DNA of 64,000 bases from Puia sp. (GTDB lineage Bacteria > Bacteroidota > Bacteroidia > Chitinophagales > Chitinophagaceae): positions 124,001-188,000 of the forward strand of contig JARLGZ010000172.1 in assembly GCA_031292515.1 (NCBI GenBank), read 5' to 3'. The notes below the pieces were generated by a model, which saw nothing but the letters and a program-made list of their open reading frames with translations, made no database searches and was not told the DNA's origin. This document shows positions 41,901 through 52,018 of this stretch, in pieces; the first letter of the stretch is position 1, and each line of letters begins with the position of its first letter. Made by a program: the position numbers and the translations under genes.

Positions 41901-44900
41901 TCACCACTCCATCTTTATCCCTATCGCCAGGCTCCTCGGTCTGGGATAGCTGAGCAGGTAATCGGGGTCGAGACCGGCATGATTAGCCTTCCAAAGAATG
42001 CCTATATTGTTGGCATAAGCATAGCATACCAGGGATCGGAAAGGCAGCTTCTTATACTTTTGCCTGTCCAGTCCATAGCTTAGCCGGATATCCCGCAACC
42101 GGATGTTGTCGCCCTTTTCCACCAACACCTCCGAATAGTCATAGAAAGCATCTCGCTGGGTATTGTCCGGATAAATCATGGAAGGCACATTCGTCGTTTT
42201 CTCGTCGCCCGGCTGTTGCCAGCGTTTATAGAAGTCGGGAGAACCCAGGGACACCTGGCTGAATACACTCCCGTAATCGATAGACGTCCTTCTGAAATAA
42301 TAGCCCGCCTCATAGACGATATTTACGGAGAGCGAGAAATGTCGCCAGCCAAAATCATTGCGGAAGCTTCCGAAAATGGTGGGGGTAGCCGAGCCCTTAT
42401 AAAGAAGGTCGTTAAAGTCTGCAGATTGAAGGATGGAGGCATAATCTTTGCTGACCTGGTGCTGGTACCATCCCCGCGGGTCACCGTCGGAGGGATCGAG
42501 GCCCTTCCAGCGAAGCGCATATACGGAATAGAGAGGGTGGCCTGCCAGCGGGCTGATGACCCCCGGCGGCAGATAGTTGCCAATAGAAGAGAGTTGCGCC
42601 CTGTACCGGGTCACTTCGTTACCGACATAACTGAACAGGAAATGCACGGACCATTCCAGGACGCCCAGTCTGTTTCGGGTATTTAACTGCAGATCGATCC
42701 CGTGGCTCTTCATATCCGCTGTGTTGCCGATAAACTGGGTATTGCCTGTGGTAGGGTCCAGCGGGCTGGTGCCGATAAGATCCTTCCCTCTTTTGATATA
42801 TCCGTCGAGGCTGCCGGTGATCCTGTCGCTGGCGGTCGCCAGATCCAACCCGATATTGATGATATGCGTCTTTTCCCAGCCCAGGGAGGAATTGGGTGGG
42901 TTGTTGATACTGGCGGTGGGCGCCCCATAATTGTTGAGACTATTGAGGGTGATGGTCGTAAGCGCCGAAATCGATTTGTCTATATTGCCGCTATAGCCGT
43001 CCGTCAGCCTCAACTTGCACCGCTTCAACCAGCTGAGCCTGTAAAATTCTTCCCGCGTCAGATCCCAGGCCAGGCCTGCCGTCAGCAAAGGAGCTCCCCG
43101 CTTGTTAGCGGCTGATCCGAAAAAGTTCGATTCATCCTTCCTGGCGCCTACCGTAACAACATACCGCCTGCGATAAGTATAGCTCCCGTTGGCGAAATAA
43201 GAGAGATAGCGCTCCGTACCGGCGGAGTTCAGGTCATTATAAGGGATCTGCGCGGAAATATATGATTGGGAATACAAAGGATATTCGGTACTGTAATTCA
43301 CCGGCTGGCTGATCCGGGTCGCCGGATCGTAGCCATACAGGCGTACCGAGGAAGACACCGTTTCCAGATCGCTCCCCTCGGCCCCGGCCAGGACGGAAAA
43401 CCGGTGGCTGTCCCGGCTGTCGGAATAGGTATAATTTGCCTGCAACCGCAGATTGTTCGAGTTATAGATATTGGAGACCTCGTCGAGGATGTCTCCGGGA
43501 GGAATATTCCGCACCCACTGGCCGTTGACAGATTCGGAATATTCATTGACGAGGTTACGGGTAAAATAGCTTTGCAGGGAATGGAGATCCTGCTGATCGG
43601 ACTGCCCCCTGCCATAACGATACAGTACATTCAGGTCCAGCCCTTTCCCGATCTTATATTTTATGGACAGATCGATGCGGTAGTCCGTCAGCCGGGTGGT
43701 ATTATTCGCCAACCGGATTTCCTCCAGCGGCCGGTACTGCCAATTCAGCAACTGACCGTTCCCCGCGGTGTCCAGGTAGGTCTGGCTGAGATTATAAGGA
43801 ATGGCAAGCGGTCTTCCCTGCGCGTCGGCAAGTTGAAGATAGGGGTACACCGAACCGGATGTTCCGCTGTTGTCATCGGTCGTTTTCGAAAAAGTGTAAT
43901 AGATACCCATGGAGAAGATCAGCCGGTCCTTCAGCAAAGACCAGGAATTCCTGCCGTTGAGGGTCACCCGTTGAAAGCTGTTATAGTCGCGGCTGAAGAG
44001 GTCTTTGTCGAGACCGGCCGACAAATAATATTGATCGTTGGCATTCCCTCCGTTGAGACCTATCGTATATTGCTGGGTGGTATGGGCACGGTAAAAATAT
44101 TTTTCAAGGTCATAGCGGGTGTCGAGGGTCCGTAGCCTGTTGATTTCCGCGATTGCCTCCTTGTATCCCAGGAGTCCCTGCTGTTCACGAAGCAGGATAC
44201 CTACCACCGGCGAGTAAGCCGGATGTGCGGGACTTTGAGCAACGGTGGTATAAAAGGACTGGCCGAAAAGATATTCTTCCATGTCTATATAGCCGGGTGA
44301 GGTCAGGATGGGCATATAAAACAAATTCGGTCGTTGGGTACCGGTGACACTGCTGCTGAAAGATAGCTGCGGCGCCTGTCCGTGCATTCCTTTTTTGGTG
44401 GTAATGACGATCACCCCATTGCCGGAGAATACGCCCCACACAGAAGCCGACGCGGCGTCGCGCAGGATGGTGACGCTCCCGACATCTTCCGGGTTGATGT
44501 TCCGGATGTCACCTGCGTACGGGAAATTGTCCAGGATGACCAGGGGCTGCGGGTTGCCGAATATTGTGCTGCGTCCACGTATCGAGCGGCTGGCCTGGTT
44601 GAGCCCGGTAACGACGTTGCTGGTAGCGATCATGCCGCTGGTAACGCCATCAAGCCGGTCCAACACGTCGGGCGAGGCGCTGCGGTCAAATAGTTCACGA
44701 TTGATATTTACAAAGGAGCCGGTAGCGCGTTCCGATGAGATCCCCTGAAAACCATCATAAACTACCGGGAAATCCTCCAGCGACCGGGAACTGCCGCCGA
44801 GCCTGACGAGCAGTGATCTGTGGCCTGCCAACCCGATCCGCAAAGTTTCGAAGCCGATACTGCTAACCAGGAGAACAGCGTTGGAATCGTATACAGCCAG

Positions 44901-45410
44901 GACGAAACGTCCGCTGTCGTCGGCGGCCTGTTGATGACCGTCGCTCTCCAGGGTGACAGTAGCCGCCTGCACCGGCATACCCAGGGAATCGACGATCCTT
45001 CCGCTTACCGTGACAAGATTGGATTCCTGGCGCACGGACGGTCGTTCCTTCAACTGTATAACGATGGTATGCCCGATGAGGGTATAGTCCAGGGGCTGGT
45101 TTCTGAAGCACAGGTAGAGTACCTGCTCCAGCGTCGCGCCGGTCACCGAAAGACTCACGGGAACGGCTATTTCCAGCAGCTCAGACCGGGACATAAAATC
45201 ATATCCGGTCAGATCTTTTATATCTTCAAATACTTTTTTCAGCGTGGCGTGATCCTCCCGGAGAGTAATGCCTTGTGTACCGGATACACTTTGTCCATAG
45301 AGGGCGATGCTCGCTTGCAGACAGGACAGCACAATAAGCAGAACAGTGACTCCTATGGGTCTCAATCGAAGCCGTGTTTTGATGAAATAAAAATAGGCCA
45401 CATACTGCAA
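41901..45410 (-). CDS. SusC/RagA-family TonB-dependent transporter with STN signalling domain
   Basis: 1169 residues. An N-terminal signal (RPIGVTVLLIVLSCLQASIA), STN domain (about 50-115, VFEDIKDLTGYDFMSRSELL), carboxypeptidase-regulatory-like domain (about 130-210), plug (RLDGVTSGMIATSNVVTGLN, PLVILDNFPYAGDIRNINPE), and barrel ending ARPRSLAIGIKMEW-like (PRPRSLAIGIKMEW). STN links it to the FecR and sigma genes just upstream. Its stop is followed at once by the GTGAG repeat spacer. Confidence 0.95.
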   Translation of the reverse strand: MQYVAYFYFIKTRLRLRPIGVTVLLIVLSCLQASIALYGQSVSGTQGITLREDHATLKKVFEDIKDLTGYDFMSRSELLEIAVPVSLSVTGATLEQVLYLCFRNQPLDYTLIGHTIVIQLKERPSVRQESNLVTVSGRIVDSLGMPVQAATVTLESDGHQQAADDSGRFVLAVYDSNAVLLVSSIGFETLRIGLAGHRSLLVRLGGSSRSLEDFPVVYDGFQGISSERATGSFVNINRELFDRSASPDVLDRLDGVTSGMIATSNVVTGLNQASRSIRGRSTIFGNPQPLVILDNFPYAGDIRNINPEDVGSVTILRDAASASVWGVFSGNGVIVITTKKGMHGQAPQLSFSSSVTGTQRPNLFYMPILTSPGYIDMEEYLFGQSFYTTVAQSPAHPAYSPVVGILLREQQGLLGYKEAIAEINRLRTLDTRYDLEKYFYRAHTTQQYTIGLNGGNANDQYYLSAGLDKDLFSRDYNSFQRVTLNGRNSWSLLKDRLIFSMGIYYTFSKTTDDNSGTSGSVYPYLQLADAQGRPLAIPYNLSQTYLDTAGNGQLLNWQYRPLEEIRLANNTTRLTDYRIDLSIKYKIGKGLDLNVLYRYGRGQSDQQDLHSLQSYFTRNLVNEYSESVNGQWVRNIPPGDILDEVSNIYNSNNLRLQANYTYSDSRDSHRFSVLAGAEGSDLETVSSSVRLYGYDPATRISQPVNYSTEYPLYSQSYISAQIPYNDLNSAGTERYLSYFANGSYTYRRRYVVTVGARKDESNFFGSAANKRGAPLLTAGLAWDLTREEFYRLSWLKRCKLRLTDGYSGNIDKSISALTTITLNSLNNYGAPTASINNPPNSSLGWEKTHIINIGLDLATASDRITGSLDGYIKRGKDLIGTSPLDPTTGNTQFIGNTADMKSHGIDLQLNTRNRLGVLEWSVHFLFSYVGNEVTRYRAQLSSIGNYLPPGVISPLAGHPLYSVYALRWKGLDPSDGDPRGWYQHQVSKDYASILQSADFNDLLYKGSATPTIFGSFRNDFGWRHFSLSVNIVYEAGYYFRRTSIDYGSVFSQVSLGSPDFYKRWQQPGDEKTTNVPSMIYPDNTQRDAFYDYSEVLVEKGDNIRLRDIRLSYGLDRQKYKKLPFRSLVCYAYANNIGILWKANHAGLDPDYLLSYPRPRSLAIGIKMEW

Positions 45411-45456
45411 ACCATGAGAGAGGGAGAATCCCCCGCTTATGGCCGCAGTTTGTAAC

Positions 45457-45464
45457 CAAAGCTA
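45457..45464 (-). promoter_or_regulatory. -7 element for the susC at 41901
   Basis: TAGCTTTG on the reverse strand matches TAnnTTTG exactly. No TTG lies 19-21 bp upstream, so it may need an activator or the adjacent ECF factor. Predicted start near 45450, leader about 40 nt. Confidence 0.45.
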
Positions 45465-45544
45465 CGTTGTGATCCCGTACGCAGCGAAATAGGAAGGTTT
45501 AATGATTAATGGAACTATCTTATTAGCATAGGCGCTTTAATTTT

Positions 45545-46831
45545 TCATTTTTTATTGGTGACCCATATTTTTCTTCCCTCCATCCGAAACGATATTTCTC
45601 TACCACCCTGGATGTTCAATATCTTCAGCAACTCCCCAATGGAGGTACTTCGGGAAATCGTACCCGATAACCTCATGGAGGGGATTTTCCCCCTATATTC
45701 TATATCCATATTATACCATCTCGACAACTGCCGCAGAATAGACGACAGGTCTTGCCCATCGAGCTGTATGTGTCCATCCACCCAAGCCCTCGCATCGCCG
45801 GGTGTATTGATCACCCGTATCCCGTTGGCGCCGGTGAAGACGGCCTGCTGTCCCGGCTTCAGTATGACGGGGGCTAACCCGTCGTTGACCCTAATAGAAC
45901 CCTTGAGCAGACTGGCCCTTATATCCGGTTCATCGTCGTAAGCCATAATATCGAAATGAGTGCCAAGCACCTCCACAGACCCACCCGATCCGCGGTCTCC
46001 TGCTGTCCTCCCCGTCGCCGGGATATTCACCCTGAAAGGTATCGGAAGGCTGGCTACTTCGAAATAAGCCTCCCCATTCAATATTACACTCCGTTCGACA
46101 CCCTGCCCACGACTTCCGAAAGCGGCAGGATATTTCAATGAACTGCCGGCATTCAACCACACCCGGGTGCCATCCGGCAAGACCAGCTTATATTGGCCTC
46201 CACGCGGGGTTGTCAGCGTATTCTCCATGACTTCGCCCGCGTGGCTCCGTGGCATCCCGGATCGCCTTGTTCCAGGTATATAGGATAGTTCCCCGTCCGA
46301 AGTCTTTTCGATATTCACGCCTCCCCGTTCAGCCAGCAAACCGTTCTTCATCTTATCCAGGACAAAAACAGACCCGTCGGCCAGTTTCAGGACCGCCCTG
46401 CTGCAGCCCGGCGCCACGGCATTACCCGAAGAAACAACAGCAGGTCCACTGGTTGGGGAGACACCTTCCTGTACCGGATGGAGAAAACGTAAGAGTATGT
46501 AAGTACTTCCTGCGATCAGCAGGGTGATGGCTGCTGCTACAAACTTCCAGCTTTGATAAAAATATCCGATGCGCCGCCCTTTTTTCCAGGGCATCCGGGT
46601 CGGGTCTGATTCGATCTTTTCCAGCGTCTTTCGCCAGATAGCAGCGGAGTCTGCTTCCCTGAATGCCGCTATCTTAGCGACCAGCGTCTGCTGGTCCGAC
46701 AGCCCATGAAAAAGAGCGGCATTTTCATCCGAAGCCCGGATCCACTCCTCCAGCACCCATTCATCTTCTTTTTCAATATCCTCTCTCAGACTGCTAAGGA
46801 TCAGTGAAGATATTTTCTCAAAAATTTCCAC
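45545..46831 (-). CDS. FecR-family anti-sigma factor with DUF4974 domain
   Basis: 428 residues: cytoplasmic N-terminus (1-95), one membrane helix (KFVAAAITLLIAGSTYILLR, about 92-112), FecR domain (GQYKLVLPDGTRVWLNAGSS, HFDIMAYDDEPDIRASLLKG) and DUF4974 (RQLSRWYNMDIEYRGKIPSM, LLKILNIQGGREISFRMEGR). Partner of the sigma factor encoded 43 bp upstream and of the STN-bearing SusC downstream. Confidence 0.93.
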   Translation of the reverse strand: MEIFEKISSLILSSLREDIEKEDEWVLEEWIRASDENAALFHGLSDQQTLVAKIAAFREADSAAIWRKTLEKIESDPTRMPWKKGRRIGYFYQSWKFVAAAITLLIAGSTYILLRFLHPVQEGVSPTSGPAVVSSGNAVAPGCSRAVLKLADGSVFVLDKMKNGLLAERGGVNIEKTSDGELSYIPGTRRSGMPRSHAGEVMENTLTTPRGGQYKLVLPDGTRVWLNAGSSLKYPAAFGSRGQGVERSVILNGEAYFEVASLPIPFRVNIPATGRTAGDRGSGGSVEVLGTHFDIMAYDDEPDIRASLLKGSIRVNDGLAPVILKPGQQAVFTGANGIRVINTPGDARAWVDGHIQLDGQDLSSILRQLSRWYNMDIEYRGKIPSMRLSGTISRSTSIGELLKILNIQGGREISFRMEGRKIWVTNKK

Positions 46832-46874
46832 GTATAGCTAAAACGTCCGGCAAACTCCTTTAACTAAAAGATTT

Positions 46875-47483
46875 TTAAAATATATTTATACCCTCCCGCG
46901 TCAATATCCAGTTCGCAGCCAGGGCAAACAACAAACCCTTCTTCAAAAAAGACGTGCGTATCAGCTTGATTGCATAGGTCTTATGATTCAATACGGTCTG
47001 TTCCGCAAGGCTCATCTGTTCTGCAATCTCCCCGGTGGTCATCTTCTGCAAATAATACATGCGGAATACGGTCCCCGCTTTTCCCGGTATCCGCTCAATC
47101 TCCCCGTTCAATTCGCGAAGAACCTCGGCTTCGATCTTTGCGCGTTCGTCGGTTTCCTTGTCTTCGATATCATCGGTCAGCGGGAGTCGCCTGGTCATTT
47201 CTCCTTTTCTTTGCAAGCCCCTCCAATGATCTATCACCGCGTTGCCGGCCGTTTTATAGAGAAATGACTTGAGGGCGGGAAGTCCCTCGAAACTTGCGTG
47301 CCGGACCCACAACTTTAAAAAGCAATCGGAAACGATATCCTCCGCAAGCTGCTTATCGCGGATCTTGCTGAAAGTATAATAGTAAAGGGCCTTGTCATAA
47401 AGGAGGAACACCTGCTCGAAAGCCTGCTTGTCATTCTTTCGGAACCTGGCTATCAGCTCGTCATCCTTTATCAAATGAGGCAT
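46875..47483 (-). CDS. ECF-type RNA polymerase sigma factor (FecI/RpoE-like)
   Basis: 202 residues from MPHLIKDDELIARFRKNDKQ (the frame extends to 47534 but those 17 residues precede the usual opening). Region 2 (YYYTFSKIRDKQLAEDIVSD, LKSFLYKTAGNAVIDHWRGL) and region 4 (FRMYYLQKMTTGEIAEQMSL, EQTVLNHKTYAIKLIRTSFL) are clear. A short C-terminal hydrophobic stretch (LLFALAANWILTREG) follows. First gene of the leftward sigma-FecR-SusC-SusD locus. Confidence 0.93.
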   Translation of the reverse strand: MPHLIKDDELIARFRKNDKQAFEQVFLLYDKALYYYTFSKIRDKQLAEDIVSDCFLKLWVRHASFEGLPALKSFLYKTAGNAVIDHWRGLQRKGEMTRRLPLTDDIEDKETDERAKIEAEVLRELNGEIERIPGKAGTVFRMYYLQKMTTGEIAEQMSLAEQTVLNHKTYAIKLIRTSFLKKGLLFALAANWILTREGINIF

Positions 47484-47539
47484 CACACAGTGGAAATTAA
47501 CGGCGTTTGTAAGGATAGGTTCAAAAGGAAACAATCGGC

Positions 47540-47562
47540 TCGATATAACCTAATCATATCGA
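47540..47562. promoter_or_regulatory. Inverted repeat upstream of the sigma gene
   Basis: TCGATAT-N9-ATATCGA, no mismatch, 57 bp before the sigma gene start. A plausible operator or promoter-associated element; no factor assigned. Confidence 0.35.
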
Positions 47563-47716
47563 TGGAAAATCTAATCTAATATCTTACAAAAAAGAGATAC
47601 CGGAGCTTTTTTTCCGCTGGTTCTATTGGTTAACCTATACACATTTCATAAGTGTTGTAATGTATATACCCCGCCGTTATACACGCTCCGTATTCCCCTC
47701 CGGTCTGCTAAAATTG

Positions 47717-49678
47717 TTATTGTTTTATAAACGATCTGACCTGTTTGCGGCCATCCACGGCTACCATCAGGAAGTAGACGCCTGCCGCCAGGCCTTGTAC
47801 CGGCAACCTGAAAGTATTCGGGCCCGGATATAAAGGGAACGAAAAAAGCCCAACCTGGCCGCCATAGACATCACAAACCCTGGCAATCGCCGTTCCCCCC
47901 TTCCCTGCAGACAGATCCACCGATAACCAGTCGCCGGCGGGGTTTGGGTGAAGACCCGTAAACCCGAAGGGAATGTCTCCCTGCCGGTTCAACGCGATAA
48001 CCGGGGAATAGGTCAGCGACCCGCTCTTGTCGTTCACTACAAGCCGGTAGTAGACCATTCCCGTTGCTGTAAAAGGATCGGCATACCGGTAAGCCGTGGT
48101 ATCCTCCATCAGTGGCAAGGTCGCGAGCGGCGTGAAGGCTGTCCGGTCGACGGACCGCTCGACAGTAAAAAACAGGATTTCGGAGGCGGCGGCCGAAGAA
48201 GGATACAGATTCCAGGACAACAGGTTGCCCTGACCGGTGAGAGACCCCGTAAAATTTTGAAGGACGGGCGAAGCCAGCAGACTGCAGATGTCCCCCCCGG
48301 GTAGCGGGGCGCTATATCCTGTCTGGCTGATCCCGGCCCCGCCCGGCAGGGCGCCATTCGATAATCCCGCACAGGATGTCTTGGAGGAGCCCAAACTGAC
48401 AACGCCATTGCCGCCGCCATTGACAGAGGAATTGACGGCGGCCGGAAAGACAGCTCCGGCAGCCCATACCACCCCGCCCCCGCCCCCGCCGCCGGGCCCG
48501 GTACAGTCGTTGACAAGGTTGCTGGCATTCGAACCGCGGGCCCCGTTTGCCGCCGCCGTAAGAAAACCGGTAACGATGGACGCGTTGATGACGACCGCCC
48601 CGCCTGCTCCGCCGCCTCCCCCTCCATCCCCTTCCGCCTGGGCGGGATCCGTATTGCCGGCATTGACGGGAGACAGGCCGTTGGCAACGAGGCTACCGCC
48701 ACCGCCTGCCACTACCCGCGCCGTAAGAAGGATGATCCCTCCGCCGTTTCCCCCGGGTAACCCGACGCCGTTATTCTCATGCCCGCTCCCCCCTCCGCCG
48801 CCAAAAAAAATCTTGTTGAGAGCAGGAGTATACCCATAAGAAGCCAGGCTGAGCCCCCCGATACCCGGGTATGCCCCGTGACAATCGAAAGCCGATTCTC
48901 CGGCCCGCTGCCCACCGGCGCCACCGGCCCCATAATGTCCCCCTCCGGCGCCTCCTGTATTGTTATTGTTCCCTCCCCCGCCCCCATTGGCCAGTTTGCC
49001 ACGTCCGTACTCTTCGTTCAGGATATAGGCAGCGATCCCCTCGCCTTTTTTCCCGCCCGTATAATCCCCGGAGGCAGGCAGGGGCAGATAGTAATTGCTG
49101 ACCGGCACGGCCCAGCTGCAATCATAGGGAGGAATCGGATAATTGACCAGCGCTCCGCCCAGGAAACCCTGTCCGCTGACATCGATATCCGCGTCGAGGT
49201 AGATCGTGTCGGCAGCCTCCATCACGACAATCCCTCCCTTGCCCGTCGACGGGTCCCAGGGAAGGGCGCTGACGGCCGATGAAACAGTCACCGATGTATA
49301 CACCGGAACCGTCACCATTTGCAATTGACCCGCGGGATCATAGGCATTCACCAGCCCCCCCTTCAACCAGACCTCGTTCCCGATGACCGTGCAGATTGTG
49401 TTGAATTCATAATTTCCGGCGCTCCCGATAGCCGTGATATTCCCGAAAGTGGCGTCGTTGGAAGAAGAAACCGTAGCGTCCTTCGTTTGTATGATCAGCA
49501 CCCGCTGACCGGAAACCAGGCCGCTGGCGTTATCCAGCATCAGGGAATTGGTGGTGGTATTGACCGCAGTGATGGAAAAATAGCTGTTGACGACCCCGGA
49601 TACAGACTGTCCCGGAGCCCTCAGATAACCGCACGCCAGGAAGACCAGCAGCGGAACGATATAAGGACCGGCTTTCAT
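47717..49678 (-). CDS. Glycine-rich T9SS cargo protein (type A sorting domain)
   Basis: 653 residues from MKAGPYIVPLLVFLACGYLR, a signal peptide; the frame is open to 49831 but the extra N-terminus derives from low-complexity DNA. The middle (about 210-420) holds very glycine-rich stretches (NGGGGGNNNNTGGAGGGHYG, FFGGGGGSGHENNGVGLPGG, GDGGGGGGAGG, GPGGGGGGG) typical of adhesin-like surface proteins. A fibronectin-like region (about 480-560, FFTVERSVDRTAFTPLATLP) precedes the C-terminal type IX signal (FTGLHPNPAGDWLSVDLS to GVYFLMVAVDGRKQVRSFIK). It is exported and anchored at the surface. Confidence 0.88.
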   Translation of the reverse strand: MKAGPYIVPLLVFLACGYLRAPGQSVSGVVNSYFSITAVNTTTNSLMLDNASGLVSGQRVLIIQTKDATVSSSNDATFGNITAIGSAGNYEFNTICTVIGNEVWLKGGLVNAYDPAGQLQMVTVPVYTSVTVSSAVSALPWDPSTGKGGIVVMEAADTIYLDADIDVSGQGFLGGALVNYPIPPYDCSWAVPVSNYYLPLPASGDYTGGKKGEGIAAYILNEEYGRGKLANGGGGGNNNNTGGAGGGHYGAGGAGGQRAGESAFDCHGAYPGIGGLSLASYGYTPALNKIFFGGGGGSGHENNGVGLPGGNGGGIILLTARVVAGGGGSLVANGLSPVNAGNTDPAQAEGDGGGGGGAGGAVVINASIVTGFLTAAANGARGSNASNLVNDCTGPGGGGGGGVVWAAGAVFPAAVNSSVNGGGNGVVSLGSSKTSCAGLSNGALPGGAGISQTGYSAPLPGGDICSLLASPVLQNFTGSLTGQGNLLSWNLYPSSAAASEILFFTVERSVDRTAFTPLATLPLMEDTTAYRYADPFTATGMVYYRLVVNDKSGSLTYSPVIALNRQGDIPFGFTGLHPNPAGDWLSVDLSAGKGGTAIARVCDVYGGQVGLFSFPLYPGPNTFRLPVQGLAAGVYFLMVAVDGRKQVRSFIKQ

Positions 49679-49737
49679 GGAATTGGATAAACTATTTTCA
49701 ATATACGACATTTGACCCGGCCATGCAAGCGGAAAGC

Positions 49738-49945
49738 CGAAAAGAGGAAAACAGGAAAACGGGGGGAAAACCCGAAAGGGAAGGACGCGACCCCGCACGA
49801 AAAGCGCGCAAACGGATACGAAACCCCGCAAAAAGAAGAAAAAACGCCAAAACAGGCGCCCGGAAGCCCCGAAACGGGCTTTTCAGCAGGGTCCGGATGA
49901 AAAAGATTCCGGAAAAGGCAAAAATAAGCAGGGAAAGTAGAAACA
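49738..49945. repeat. Purine-rich low-complexity stretch upstream of the T9SS gene
   Basis: On the + strand about 200 bp of drifting words GGAAAAC, CGAAA, CCCCGCA and GAAAA with hardly any T. A reverse-strand frame through it (49698-49976) has a hydrophobic appearance only because of the base bias. Confidence 0.6.
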
Positions 49946-50690
49946 ATCCCTGGATTGTAACTATGTTAATAGTCACATGAGAAAAAGTTAATTATCTGCA
50001 GCCTATACGGATTACCAGTATGGGAACTTTCGGTCCGAAGACCGTGGTAAACACACGAAATCGAAATTTTAATGGATAGGCTTTTGAATGAATTGCTTGG
50101 GAACCGCAGTATCTTTTGACCAGGAAGAGCGAGCGGAATACTTACTCTACAAAAATAATCGTTTACCGGGAATTAAAAATAGTTTTTTGCAAAATGAAGG
50201 CAGAATTTAATAAGGAGCCCCGGCCTCTTTACCCCGGCCGTCACCGGGAGCCCTGTCTTGCCTCATTCCCCGCTTTACCGCAGTTCCTGCGGTCTTCCCC
50301 CTGTTCAACGACGGTTCCTTCAGTTCGCTTGTCTGTGCCTGATAGTCTGACAGCCGCCGGAGGCCTACCCAAAAACCTTTAGAAATACCGATAAAATAAT
50401 CGAACGTTGATAACACGGTAACACGATGATAATAACCGGGAAGAGCAGTATTTCTTGCCAAAAAAATAGCATTTTTTTTGGAATACCGCTGGAATCACTT
50501 ATTTTTAGTAAGAGTTAACTTTTATTGACCCCTCTTAGCAACCAGTCCTCCCCGTTAGCAATTTTTTTGGATCGATTCTTTTTCGACCGGCTCTGTCAGG
50601 TACCCAAAGCAGATCCCCCCTATTTTACCAGACATTAATCCCCCCTCGCCGTTTACTGTTCGATCTATTATTCATCTAAACGAAAATTTT
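49946..50690. other. Non-coding region before the DUF937-OmpA operon
   Basis: About 745 bp without a credible gene. It contains a hairpin CGGTC-CGAA-GACCG (50031-50044), a GATAACACGG-like low-complexity patch (50408-50440) and an AT hairpin CCAAAAAAA-N6-TTTTTTTGG (50459-50483). No full promoter match for the downstream operon was found. Confidence 0.5.
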
Positions 50691-51929
50691 ATGTCATTCA
50701 ATTTACTCGACTCCGTCCAGGGTCTCTTCGGCAGCGACCTTATCGGGAAAACCGGTTCCATGCTGGGAGAAAGTGAAGGCTCCGTTCAAAAAGCAATATC
50801 CGGTCTCGTCCCCTCCGTGCTGGCCGGCATCCTCTATAAAGCAGGATCGGGTGACGCCGGCAGCATCCTGCATCTCGCCAAAGACGCCGCCGGCAGCGGA
50901 ATGCTCTCGAACCTGGCCAATATCGCGGGCAACAGCACCCTGCTTAGTAAAGGCTCAGAAATGCTGAAAAGTCTGTTCGGGGAGAACACCAACAACGTCA
51001 CCTCGGCGATCGCGGGTTTTTCGGGTATCAAAACCTCTTCCGCCGCCTCTCTGCTGAGCGTTGCAGCACCGGCGGCGCTTGGGGTATTGGGGCAACATGT
51101 TAACTCGACACAAATGGGTGAGAGTGGTCTGCTGTCTTTCCTCAACAGCCAGAAAGACCGTATCCTCGGCGCCCTGCCTTCGGGTCTCAACCTGGCCGGC
51201 GCCCTGGGCCTGGGAAGCATCGGCACGATCGGCAGTAAATTATCGGGAGCTTTGCCGGGAATCGGCGGCAGTGCGAGCCATGCCACCCACGAAATAGCAG
51301 AAAGCGCCAGGAGCAGCACCCGCTGGGTATTGCCATTGATATTCTCCATCGCGGTCATCGCCATCATCTGGCTGATCATCAGGGGATGCAGCCCGGCTAA
51401 ACAGAACATGGCCCTTGTCCCGGACACCCTGTCCGCTCCCCCCGCACCCGCGATGTCCTCCATGCCGGAATCCATCAAAGTGAAACTTCCGAATGGCGTG
51501 GAGCTCGATGCCTATAAAGGCGGTATCGAAGATCAGCTGGTAGCCTTTCTGAACGATCCCTCAAAAATGCCGGACAATAATACCTGGTTCGATTTCGACA
51601 ACCTGAACTTCGCCACGGGCAGCGCAACCATCACTCCCGAAAGCGACAAACAGGTCGCCAATATCGCGGCGATCCTGAAGGCCTTTCCGAATGCCGCCAT
51701 CAAGATAGGCGGATATACCGATAAGACGGGAGATAGCGTATCTAATCTGCAACTCTCCCAGTCCAGGGCCGATGCCGTCTCAGCCGCCTTAAAAACCGCC
51801 GGCAGCGATCCCGCCCAACTGGTTGGCGCCCAGGGATATGGTTCCCAATTTGCCAAAGCCGCCGCCGACGCACCCGATGCAGACCGAAAGACAGACCGGA
51901 GAATTGCGGTCAGTGTGAGAAAGAAATAG
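50691..51929 (+). CDS. DUF937-OmpA fusion membrane protein
   Basis: 412 residues. The N-terminal 1-185 is a DUF937 region (VQKAISGLVPSVLAGILYKA, GIKTSSAASLLSVAAPAALG, GLLSFLNSQKDRILGALPSG); one membrane helix follows (WVLPLIFSIAVIAIIWLIIR, about 212-231), then a Pro/Ser linker and an OmpA domain (about 295-412) with peptidoglycan-binding motifs (GGYTDKTGDSVSNLQLSQSR, ADRKTDRRIAVSVRK). It likely tethers an unknown cytoplasmic DUF937 module to the cell wall. Heads a three-gene operon with BON proteins. Confidence 0.9.
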   Translation: MSFNLLDSVQGLFGSDLIGKTGSMLGESEGSVQKAISGLVPSVLAGILYKAGSGDAGSILHLAKDAAGSGMLSNLANIAGNSTLLSKGSEMLKSLFGENTNNVTSAIAGFSGIKTSSAASLLSVAAPAALGVLGQHVNSTQMGESGLLSFLNSQKDRILGALPSGLNLAGALGLGSIGTIGSKLSGALPGIGGSASHATHEIAESARSSTRWVLPLIFSIAVIAIIWLIIRGCSPAKQNMALVPDTLSAPPAPAMSSMPESIKVKLPNGVELDAYKGGIEDQLVAFLNDPSKMPDNNTWFDFDNLNFATGSATITPESDKQVANIAAILKAFPNAAIKIGGYTDKTGDSVSNLQLSQSRADAVSAALKTAGSDPAQLVGAQGYGSQFAKAAADAPDADRKTDRRIAVSVRKK

Positions 51930-51958
51930 GCCTCTTCCTGCAAGTGACCCTTTCCTAC

Positions 51959-51998
51959 AATAGTCCGAAACGAACGCCAATAGTCCGAAACAAACGCC
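51959..51998. repeat. 20-bp tandem duplication after the OmpA gene
   Basis: AATAGTCCGAAACGAACGCC then AATAGTCCGAAACAAACGCC, one mismatch, between the first and second gene of the operon. Confidence 0.75.
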
Positions 51999-52018
51999 AA
52001 TAACTTAAAATCATCATC

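Noticed and set aside
49698-49976. 92-codon - frame with apparent membrane helices
   Set aside because: The hydrophobicity comes from the purine-rich low-complexity DNA on the other strand; repeated FRxF words follow the base repeat.
50207-50461. 84-codon - frame in the long gap before the OmpA operon
   Set aside because: No domain, no signal sequence, overlapping frames of similar length on the other strand, and low-complexity patches nearby.
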